Positions 1-6,813 of a DNA stretch of 64,000 nt are shown piece after piece. A model generated the notes under the pieces. The model made no database searches. It was not told the origin of the DNA and worked only from the letters and a program-made list of their open reading frames with translations. The first letter of the stretch is position 1. Each line of letters opens with the position of its first letter. The stretch spans positions 868,001 to 932,000 of the forward strand of contig CAVSGZ010000008.1 of assembly GCA_963727765.1 (NCBI GenBank). Reading direction: 5' to 3'. The stretch is from FEN-299 sp963727765. Its GTDB lineage: Bacteria > Acidobacteriota > Vicinamibacteria > Vicinamibacterales > Fen-181. The position numbers and the translations under genes are program-made.

Positions 1-216
1 GTCGATGAAGATCCCGGCCGCGTCGGGGAACGGCTCCGCCTGCGTGAAGACGAGGTCGGTCACGCGTCCGATCCGATCGCGGATCGATCCGGCCACCACG
101 CGTCGCTTGAGCAGTTGCGAGAAATGCAGGAAATGCATCCCGCTCCCCGGCGCGTGTGACGCCGGGTTGCCAGGCGGGTCGGTCGGGCGCGGCACGTTCT
201 TGGGCAGGTTGACCAT
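1..216 (-). CDS. N-terminus of an unidentified protein, possible PRC-barrel/MgtE-type, cut by window edge
   Basis: A reading frame of 72 codons starts with ATG at 216 and is still open at base 1. The start is convincing: a GGAGGGG ribosome site lies about 4 bases upstream, and the gene begins only about 10 bases after the stop of the NRAMP-like transporter, so the two should be co-transcribed. The first 25 residues are Pro-rich and polar. They are followed by a stretch with FSQLLKRRVVAGSIRDRIG and VTDLVF, which resembles the opening of a PRC-barrel fold as found at the N-terminus of some MgtE/CBS magnesium transporters. That assignment is by eye only. The rest of the gene is needed to name it. 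Confidence 0.5.
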   Translation of the reverse strand, partial: MVNLPKNVPRPTDPPGNPASHAPGSGMHFLHFSQLLKRRVVAGSIRDRIGRVTDLVFTQAEPFPDAAGIFID

Positions 217-226
217 GAAGCCCCTC

Positions 227-1531
227 CTATTGCAGCAGCGTCGGGAAGAGGGTGGTGATGCCGAGCACGGTGGACATCACGATGACGAGCGTGACGATGG
301 TGCCGTTGGCGAAGTTCTGCCAGCGGGTGTTGACGTTCTCGCCCACGTGCCCCTCGTCGTTGAGCAGGAGCAGCAGGAAGAGCAGGCCCGAGGGCAGCAG
401 CGTTACGGCGACCACCTGGACGAACATCGTAATGGTGACGAGCGGCGCGTTGGGGATGAGCACGACCGCCCCGGACGTCAGCAGCATGACCAGGTAGAGC
501 AGGTAGAACCAGGGGGCGTCGCGCACGCTGTTGTTGAGCGAGTGCGCCCAGCCGAACACCTCGCCCACCGCCCACGACGTGGACAGCGAGACGCACAGCG
601 CGCCGAGGAACCCCGCGTCGAACAGGCCGATGGCGAACAACCGCCGGGCCCACTCCCCCTGGGCACGGGGCAGCAGCGGCGCCAGCGCCTGCGCCGTCTG
701 CCGCGCGTCCTCGATCACGATCGGCGGGTGGTGGTAGAAGAACGCGGCGCCGGTCGCAATGATGATGAACACCGCCACGCCGCACGTCAGGAACGCCCCG
801 GCCAGCGTGTCCCACTTGCCGAAGGTGATGTCCTTGACGTCGAGCCCCTTGTCGACCACCGCGCTCTGCTGGAAGAAGATCTGCCAGGGCGCGATCGTCG
901 TCCCGATGTTGGCCAGGAGGACGAACAGCAGGTCGGGCGAGAAGCTCACGCTGGGCCTGAAGAACCCCTCGGCCACCAGGGTCCAGGCCGGCGCGGTCGG
1001 CGTCTCCATCGCCCAGAAGGCCGCGGGGATGTAGACGAGGTTGAGCAGGCAGAAGAGCAGGGTGATCTTCTCGAACGTCCAGTACTCGCCCGACAGCACG
1101 ATCGCGAACAGGATGCCCGTCACCACCAGGACGGTGAGCCACGGCGGAACGCCGAACAGGCTGGCGGCGGCCGTCATCCCGATGTACTCCGTGATGAGCG
1201 TCAGCCAGTTGACGACGGCGAGGTCACCCAGCGAGAACCAGCCCCAGAACTTGCCGAACCCCTCGAAGATCGCCTCCGCGTGGCCCCGCTTGGTGACCGC
1301 GCCCAGCCGGACGGTCATCTCCTGGACGTAGTAGGCCACCGGCACCAGGATGATGAAGATGAAGAGCAGCGAGAAGCCGAACTTCGACCCGGTGACGGCG
1401 TACGTGGAGATGCCGCCGGCATCGTTGTCGGCGACCATCACCATGATCCCGGGTCCGAGGACGGCGAAGAAGACAATCAGCCGCCGCCGGAAGCGGTTCA
1501 GATAGTGAATGAGTTTGCTGATCCAGAACAT
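227..1531 (-). CDS. NRAMP-related divalent metal transporter (NRMT-like variant)
   Basis: Polytopic inner-membrane protein of 434 residues with the SLC11/NRAMP fold (about 11 hydrophobic segments). The helix-1 metal motif that is DPGN in classical Mn/Fe transporters reads DAGG here (in VADNDAGGISTYAV). The helix-6 MPH motif reads APW (in TTIAPWQIFFQQ). Loss of the helix-6 methionine and replacement of the helix-1 asparagine is the pattern described for the NRMT branch, which carries Mg2+ and Mn2+ rather than Fe2+. The start is set at 1531 because GAGG lies 8 bases upstream; an ATG at 1564 would add 11 polar residues. The next gene starts about 10 bases after the stop. Substrate is inferred from the motifs. 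Confidence 0.85.
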   Translation of the reverse strand: MFWISKLIHYLNRFRRRLIVFFAVLGPGIMVMVADNDAGGISTYAVTGSKFGFSLLFIFIILVPVAYYVQEMTVRLGAVTKRGHAEAIFEGFGKFWGWFSLGDLAVVNWLTLITEYIGMTAAASLFGVPPWLTVLVVTGILFAIVLSGEYWTFEKITLLFCLLNLVYIPAAFWAMETPTAPAWTLVAEGFFRPSVSFSPDLLFVLLANIGTTIAPWQIFFQQSAVVDKGLDVKDITFGKWDTLAGAFLTCGVAVFIIIATGAAFFYHHPPIVIEDARQTAQALAPLLPRAQGEWARRLFAIGLFDAGFLGALCVSLSTSWAVGEVFGWAHSLNNSVRDAPWFYLLYLVMLLTSGAVVLIPNAPLVTITMFVQVVAVTLLPSGLLFLLLLLNDEGHVGENVNTRWQNFANGTIVTLVIVMSTVLGITTLFPTLLQ

Positions 1532-1648
1532 GGGGCGATCCTCGCAACGTTCATACGCGCGCACCTCGGGCGTGTGACGTGCATGGCGGAGGATCGGCGT
1601 CCAGCCGGATCAGGGCGGTTGTGTGCTTGAAGATCGAGCGGATCATTC

Positions 1649-1693
1649 GGCACATTCCCTTCTGCCAGGTTGTGGCCCGGCTCGGAATGTGCC
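1649..1693 (-). promoter_or_regulatory. Leader hairpin upstream of the metal transporter
   Basis: GGCACATTCC at 1649-1658 is the exact reverse complement of GGAATGTGCC at 1684-1693, enclosing 25 bases that hold a smaller GCCA/TGGC stem. It sits about 120-160 bases upstream of the transporter start codon. It could be an RNA stem in the leader or a dyad operator. It does not match a metal riboswitch I can recognise. Confidence 0.35.
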
Positions 1694-1907
1694 TGGAGGT
1701 CGGACCTAGGGCCGCGGTCTCAGGGCTTCATCCGAGCGGTCGCCCGATGCGACAACGAGCGAGGTGCGGGCCGAGTCAATCAGCAAACCACTGCAACTTG
1801 GGGGTTCCATGTCACCTTTCACGGGCTCTCATCCCCACGGGCGCCGCGCGGCGCACGATCCTTGGCAGTCTAGCGAACGGATGGGGACATGACAATCGAA
1901 TTGTGAC

Positions 1908-1949
1908 GGGGATCGGGGATCGGGGATCAGGGACGAGGGACGCGGGATC
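1908..1949. repeat. Tandem heptamer array, GGGGATC type
   Basis: Six consecutive 7-base units: GGGGATC three times, AGGGACG twice, then CGGGATC. The same type recurs at 15058-15106, and a different heptamer array lies at 9174-9264. Confidence 0.75.
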
Positions 1950-2026
1950 GACCCTTCACCCCTCGGCGTTGCTCGGGGTGCCCTGAGCGAGGGCGCGGAG
2001 CGCCCGAGTCGAAGGGCAGGGTTGCC

Positions 2027-2785
2027 TCAGCGCGACACTCGTGACTCCGCCGAAAGCCGGAACCGCCGCAGCGCCGCATCTCCCGCGTTCAGCGGCTCGA
2101 AGCCGGTGTAGCGCCCATCGTCGTAGAACAGGCGGACAGCGCGGAAGCCGAAGGCCAACGGCGTCCGGCCGGTGTAGGTGACGGCGGCGGTGTTGTCGGC
2201 GTCGTGGCTGACGCTGAGATGGCCGTCCGCGACTTGGTGCAGCGCGGGCACCTGCACGGACACGGCCGCGCCCCGTTCGTCGTGCGCCTCGACGGTGAGC
2301 GAGCGGCTGCGGATCACCGAGGTCGTCAGGTAGATGTTGCCGTCCTCGAGCAGGCTGCCGACGTGCGCCGAGCGCCGGCTGAGGCGCGCGCTGGCCAGGT
2401 ACGCATCGAGCGCGGCCAGCTCGATCCTATCCTCGGTGACGTTCCTGAACTCGAATGTGATCGTGCGGGCGTTGCGGTAGGTGTCGGCGAGGCCGATTTG
2501 CGAACCGCCCATCGCGGCGATGACGCCGCCGAGCAGCGACAGGCCGACGCCGAGATCGAGGTGCCCCGTGCGCCGGCCCGAGATCGAGGCTGCCGGCCGG
2601 CGGCGCGTGATGCGCGGCGGCCCGGCTGGCGCCTTCCGCACAAACACCGTCGCGAGCCGGCCGAACCGCTCGAGGTCGTCACCGCGTCGTAGGAGCAACT
2701 CGAGCGGCTCGAGGTCGGCGACCGGGAGGCGGATCACGGAGTAGCCGAACTCCTCGAGGCAGGCGAGGAAAGGGTCGCTGCACAT
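2027..2785 (-). CDS. Bacterial gasdermin (pore-forming cell-death effector)
   Basis: 252-residue protein with the line of conserved features of bacterial gasdermins. These are an N-terminal half with GYSVIRLP and PLELLLRRGDDLERFG (residues 14-42); the strand-turn LGVGLSLLGGVIAAMGG (78-94); NARTITFEF (105-113); the helix DRIELAALDAYL (119-130); SVIRSRSLTVEAHDERG (156-172); VPALHQVADG (179-188); and VTYTGRTPLAFGFRAVRLFY (202-221). Family members are held inactive by a short C-terminal tail until a protease removes it; here the tail would be about residues 228-252. Cys2 (or Cys9) is placed like the acylated N-terminal cysteine of characterised members. The gene is alone: the neighbours are a metal transporter and a dms-like operon, with no caspase-like, subtilase or trypsin-like partner beside it. 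The ribosome site is weak. The identification is from motifs, not a search. Confidence 0.82.
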   Translation of the reverse strand: MCSDPFLACLEEFGYSVIRLPVADLEPLELLLRRGDDLERFGRLATVFVRKAPAGPPRITRRRPAASISGRRTGHLDLGVGLSLLGGVIAAMGGSQIGLADTYRNARTITFEFRNVTEDRIELAALDAYLASARLSRRSAHVGSLLEDGNIYLTTSVIRSRSLTVEAHDERGAAVSVQVPALHQVADGHLSVSHDADNTAAVTYTGRTPLAFGFRAVRLFYDDGRYTGFEPLNAGDAALRRFRLSAESRVSR

Positions 2786-2859
2786 GGCTGGCGAGAGCGT
2801 CGCGCGTCAGGGGCGGGATTTCAAGAGGGCCGGCGAGAGATTGCGTGCAAACCGTCGTC

Positions 2860-3048
2860 TATGGCAAGGCTGAAGCCTCGCCTTACCGAATCCGCTGTAG
2901 GGCGCCCCTTCAGCGCTTCACGGATCCTGTAGGCCGGCCCCTTCAGGGGCGGCGCGTCGGGCGGGCCTGAAGGCCTGCGGTATCTGGCGATCTGCGCTGT
3001 TTCTTCAGATAGCGCAGGGCTTCAGCCCTGCGCCGCGTTCGCTTCAGC
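2860..3048. repeat. Cluster of palindromic GTAGG/CTTCAG repeats
   Basis: Between the gasdermin and the dmsC-like gene lie several related inverted repeats: a GCTGTAGGGCG...CCTTCAGCGC unit, a CTGTAGGCCGG...CTTCAGGGGC unit, a GGGCCTGAAGGCC palindrome and two direct copies of TTCAGCCCTGCGCCGCG. The second copy extends into the dmsC-like gene and supplies its stop codon (3044-3046). No gene is visible inside. Confidence 0.7.
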
Positions 3049-3883
3049 CCTGCGCCGCGATGATACCGTCCACCCTCGCCACCTCCGCCTCCGTCGTCCG
3101 CTGGGCGGCGAGGCCGTAGAAGCCGACGCGGTCGACGAGGATGCCGAGGCCGAGCACGACGACCGCGGTCCACTTGAAACCGGCCAGGAGGCAGAGGCCC
3201 GGTAGGATGTCCACGAGCGCGAAGCGGGCGAGCAGGAGTCCCTGCAGGCGCGCAAAGAGCGCCGGGTAGCGCGGCACCAGCAAGGCCCGCGGCCAGACCA
3301 GCGCCAGGCGCCGGACAACCAGCAATGCCGTGTCGGCCGCCAGGACGACCGCAGCCACCGCGCCGATCGCGGCGAGTGATTCACCCCAGAACGCAGCCAA
3401 CCCGACCGCGCCGAACCCAAGGCCGGTCGTGAGCGGCGTCCAGACGACGGCGCCGCGCCAGGTCTGCTGGCCCGGCAGGGCGTAGACGAGGCCGAGCGCA
3501 ATGAGGAAGACGATGGCCGCGGCGGCCGCGCCGAGGTCCAGGACGGGCGAGACGAAGGGGAAGAAGGCGGCTATGACGCCGAGCAGCGTCGCGACGGCGG
3601 CCGCGACGACTTCCGCGCTGAGGCGGCTGCGCCCGAGGCCGGTCGATGCCAGCGCCGCGCGCAGCGGTTTGCCGAGATGCGCGAGCGAGACGGCGAGGCC
3701 GAGCGCCATCAGCGCCGCGCCCCAGCGGACGCTGACCGTGGCCGGTGCCGGCGTGCCCGCCGCGACCCACGACAGGAGCGGCGTCGCCAGCAGTCCCGCG
3801 CCCGTCACGCCCAGCGTCGTAAAGACGACGAGCGGCCACTCGTGGAAGGAACCCGCAGCGGGTGTCGCAGATCCATTCTTCAT
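3044..3883 (-). CDS. DmsC-like membrane anchor subunit of a molybdopterin oxidoreductase
   Basis: 279-residue, almost wholly hydrophobic protein with about eight membrane spans. It opens with FHEWPLVVFTTLGVTGAGLL, the typical first helix of DmsC-family anchors that link a Mo/Fe-S catalytic pair to the quinone pool. It follows the ferredoxin and catalytic subunits in the same direction, completing a DmsABC-type set. The start is taken at 3883, preceded by GAGG at 9 bases; an ATG at 3925 has no such site. The stop codon lies inside a palindromic repeat. Electron-acceptor specificity cannot be read from the anchor. Confidence 0.82.
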   Translation of the reverse strand: MKNGSATPAAGSFHEWPLVVFTTLGVTGAGLLATPLLSWVAAGTPAPATVSVRWGAALMALGLAVSLAHLGKPLRAALASTGLGRSRLSAEVVAAAVATLLGVIAAFFPFVSPVLDLGAAAAAIVFLIALGLVYALPGQQTWRGAVVWTPLTTGLGFGAVGLAAFWGESLAAIGAVAAVVLAADTALLVVRRLALVWPRALLVPRYPALFARLQGLLLARFALVDILPGLCLLAGFKWTAVVVLGLGILVDRVGFYGLAAQRTTEAEVARVDGIIAAQG

Positions 3884-3935
3884 GGCGGTTGCCTCGGCGA
3901 CATGATACGACACACAGCGGCGCACGGCTGACAGC

Positions 3936-4631
3936 TCACCCGGATATGCGCAGGATGGTCCGCAAGTGCTCGTAGAGCGTAGCGCGGCGCCGCCCGCGCG
4001 GGGCGATGAACCTCAGGCTCGGAGCGCAGCCTGCCGGGTCCGCGAATCCCGGGACCATCAGCCGCGCGTGATCCTGATCGGCGGCCGGCAGCGCGCGCAG
4101 GGCCTCGGTCGGACAGGCGGCCACACACGCTGGTTCCGACGCGGCAACCCTGAAGGGTCGCCCTACAGGATCATCTGTGTAGGACGGGCCTTGCTTGGCC
4201 TGAGCGCAGTCGAAGGCGGAAAGGGCCGGCCTACTGGAGTCCTCACGATGCCGACAGAAATCGCACTTGGTCATCACGCCCGTGGCGGCGTCGTAGCGCG
4301 GCGCGCCGAACGGGCAGGCCATCTCGCAGTAGCGGCAGCCGACGCAGCGATCGGCGTGATGGATGACCGTGCCGTCGGCCAGCTTCTCGTAGGCGCGCGA
4401 GGGGCAGGCCGCCACGCACGCCGGGTGCTCACAGTGATGGCAGGCCACCGAGAGGAAGTAGGTCGGCCCGCCCGGCCGGCGCCGCAGGTTCAGCGGCAGA
4501 ACGCGCCGCCAGGGATTCTCGACCGACCACCCGTTCTCGAGCCGGCAGGCCAGCACGCAGGCGCCGCATCCAACGCAGCGGCCGAGATCGAGGAGGAAGC
4601 CGTTCTGCGAGACCGGCGCGGCGTCGTTCCT
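3936..4631 (-). CDS. DmsB-like four-cluster ferredoxin subunit, with an in-frame repeat insertion
   Basis: Electron-transfer subunit with the four cysteine groups of DmsB-type proteins: CVGCGACVLAC, CHHCEHPACVAACP, CVGCRYCEMACPFG with KCDFC, and EPACVAACPTEAL. Between KCDFC and the last group lie about 35 extra residues encoded by DNA at 4150-4240 that matches the intergenic palindromes of this genome. Homologues have only a short linker there. The frame is open back to a TAG at 4632-4634, but no ATG, GTG or TTG occurs before the first cluster. The first usable start (GTG, 4556) would delete CVGCGAC, so a small indel near 4620-4640 is likely. It would sit between the catalytic subunit and the anchor. 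Confidence 0.72.
   Translation of the reverse strand, partial: RNDAAPVSQNGFLLDLGRCVGCGACVLACRLENGWSVENPWRRVLPLNLRRRPGGPTYFLSVACHHCEHPACVAACPSRAYEKLADGTVIHHADRCVGCRYCEMACPFGAPRYDAATGVMTKCDFCRHREDSSRPALSAFDCAQAKQGPSYTDDPVGRPFRVAASEPACVAACPTEALRALPAADQDHARLMVPGFADPAGCAPSLRFIAPRGRRRATLYEHLRTILRISG
4150..4240. repeat. Palindromic repeat inserted inside the dmsB-like gene
   Basis: The segment contains CTGAAGGGTCGCCCTACA, then TGTAGGACGGGCCTT, then GGCCTGAGCGCAGTCGAAGG and GGCCGGCCTAC. These are the same building blocks as the intergenic repeats at 1980-2020, 2860-3040 and 22415-22440. It keeps the frame and introduces no stop codon, so it is translated as roughly 35 residues with no counterpart in the family. 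Confidence 0.65.
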
Positions 4632-4634
4632 CTA

Positions 4635-6791
4635 CGGGCGCATCGGCAGGCTGACCAGCCGCTTTCGCAGGCCTCACGCGCGCCGCCTGCCCGGTCGATG
4701 ACCCGGTGCGGCGCGCCGTCTGTCCATCGGCGCGCGCCACCTCCACCAGGCACTCGTAGAAGGTGGCCCCGTGGTTGATGTCGGTCACGCCCGCGTCGGT
4801 GAGCTGGTTGACGTCGGGATCGCCATCGTGACATCGACCCTCGAGGACGTGCACCACGCCAGGCCGCAGTCCCTCGTCCAATCGCACGTTCAGGGTGATC
4901 CGTCCACGATCGTTCCACGCCACGGCCTCGTCGCCTTCGGCGAGACCGCGCGCCATGGCATCGGCGGGGTGCATGTCGAGCGTGTGCGGACGCTCCACCT
5001 CGCGCACCCAGTCCAGGTTGCCGAACTGCGAGTGGATTCGGTCACGCGTCTTGCACGAGAGCAGCTGCAGCGGGAAGCGCGCGGAGAGCGGCGAGTCGTG
5101 CCCTTCGGGGAGCGGCGCGTAGTCGGGCACCGCGTCGAGGCCCCACAGCCGCGTCGCCTCCTCGGAGGCGAATTCGATCTTCCCCGACGGAGTGGGGAAA
5201 TGGAGGTCGGCGAAGGCGATGTCGCCGGCGCCAGTCGGATCGACGGGCTGGCGGGAGAGGCGATCGAACAGTTCGGAGGCCGGCAGCATCCTCAGCAGCA
5301 GCTCCCGCGTCTCGGCGTCGTCTCGCGGGAAGTAGCGCGTGTCGAAGCCGAACCGTTCCGACAGCAGCCGCCAGATCTCAGTCTCCGTCTTCACCTCGCC
5401 CGGCGGGTCCCCCAGCTTCGCGCGGAGCTGGAGATACGGATGCCAGTAGGCGGTGACGAGGTCTTCCTCCTCGAACATCGTCTTGGCGGGGAGCACGTAG
5501 TGCGCCAGCCGCGCGGTGTCGGTCATGAACTGATCGACGACCACCAGCAGGTCGAGCTTCTCGAAGGCTTCTCGAACGAGCCAGAGCGCGGGTTCTGGCT
5601 GACGGGATTGCCCTTCTCGACCCACGCGGCGGCGATCTTCGGAGAGTCGATCTCGGCGAGCGCAGGTCCCAGGCGCGACACCGGTGCGCCCCGGCGCAGG
5701 TGCGGCGGCGCGGGCGGCAGCGGGGGCTCGCTTAGCGCGTGGCTGTTCAGGTTGGTATACTGCCACCCGCCGCCCGGCACACCGATGTTGCCCGTCAGCG
5801 CCGCGAGCAGCGCCACGGCCCGCATCGCCTGCCCGGCGTGATGATGGCGCTGGAGGCCGAAACCGCCGATGACGAGCGCCGGCTTGTGTCGCGCGTAGTC
5901 GATCGCCAGCCGCGCGATGTCGTGCTCGCGGAGGCCGGTGATCGCCGCCACCCGCGCCAGAGGGTAGTCGCGCAGCCGGTCGAGATACCGCTCGACGCCA
6001 ACCGCGTGGCGTTCGAGGAAGCCCGCGTCGTGCAGCCCTTCGTCGACGATCAGGCGCGCCATGCCGAGCGCGAGCGCGGCGTCGGTACCGGGGCGCGGCT
6101 GCAGGTGGATGTCGGCCGCGTCCGACGTGTCGGTGCTCCGCGGGTCGACGAGCGCGACGATCGCGCCGCGCTCCTGCGCCTCGTGGATCCACCGCATCTG
6201 GTGCACGTTGGTCTCGGCAGGGTTGTGGCCCCACAGCAGGATGAACCGGCTGTCGACGGTGTGCCGCGGATGGCTGTGCAGGTTGGCGCCGTAGGTGAGC
6301 CGCGTCGCTTCGAGACCCGCCGGCCAGCAGAGGTCGCCGTAGGTGACCGTGCACCCGCCGAACTGGTGCCAGAAGGCCATGGCAAGCCGGCCGAGCGCGC
6401 CATGGCTGCCCGACGCGTCGTAGTAGAGGATCGACTCGGGGCCGCGCTCGCGTCTGAGCGTGTCGAGCCGGGTCGCGATGTCGCCGAGCGCCTCGTCCCA
6501 CGACACGCGCGCAAACGACCCGCCGGCCTGCCGCTTCAGCGGGCGGAGCAGCCGGTCCTCCGTGGTGACGCGACGCGCGTAGCTGATCCCCTTCAGGCAG
6601 ACCTGCCCCGCCGTGGCGGAGTTCTCGGGGTCACCCTCGATGCGCGTGATCCGGCCGCCCTCGAGCGTGACCACCATGCCGCAGGTGCAGTAGCAGTTGC
6701 GCGGGCACACCGTGCGGACCTTCGTGACGCCGTTCCGCGGCGGATCGACCGCTGGGCCTGGGAGGTTCGGCATGCGCGGAAAGTGTATCAT
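4635..6791 (-). CDS. Molybdopterin-dependent oxidoreductase catalytic subunit (DmsA-like), frameshifted
   Basis: bis-MGD oxidoreductase in two frames. The N-terminal part (6791 to about 5590) has the [4Fe-4S] ligands C29, C33, C37 and C65 (CPRNCYCTCG...CLKG), then GDLCWPAGLEATRLTYG and WGHNPAETNVHQMRW. The C-terminal part continues in another frame from ALWLVREAFEKLDLLVVVDQF, through HYVLPAKTMFEEEDL, to the cofactor-binding DINHGATFYECLVEV. One missing base in the CCCGCG stretch near 5592 accounts for the switch. The end is uncertain because the second frame runs on into the ferredoxin gene (to 4429). There is no twin-arginine signal, so the enzyme probably faces the cytoplasm. It is the first gene of the dmsABC-like operon. 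Substrate (S-oxide, N-oxide or sulfur species) is unknown. Confidence 0.75.
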
Positions 6792-6813
6792 TCCGGGCGT
6801 GGAGGGATTCTCG

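Larger units (their letters stand above)
1532..2026. other. Non-coding gap between the gasdermin and the metal transporter
   Basis: About 495 bases with no believable gene on either strand. From the transporter side it holds a 10-bp inverted repeat (1649-1693), an AT-rich perfect palindrome ACAAT-CGA-ATTGT (1892-1904) standing out in GC-rich DNA, six tandem heptamers (1908-1949), and a palindromic block around 1980-2020 with CCCTGAGCGAG and CGAGTCGAAGGG arms next to the gasdermin stop codon. The transporter's promoter should lie here but no -35/-10 pair is clear. Confidence 0.6.

Noticed and set aside
5..1630. Plus-strand open frame of 541 codons at the left edge
   Set aside because: Antisense to the NRAMP-like gene, with a composition of Asp/Glu/Arg/His repeats typical of a shadow frame.
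1892..1904. Palindrome ACAAT-CGA-ATTGT as a regulator binding site
   Set aside because: It stands out by AT content but lies about 360 bases from the nearest downstream start, has only 5-bp arms and no second copy was noticed.
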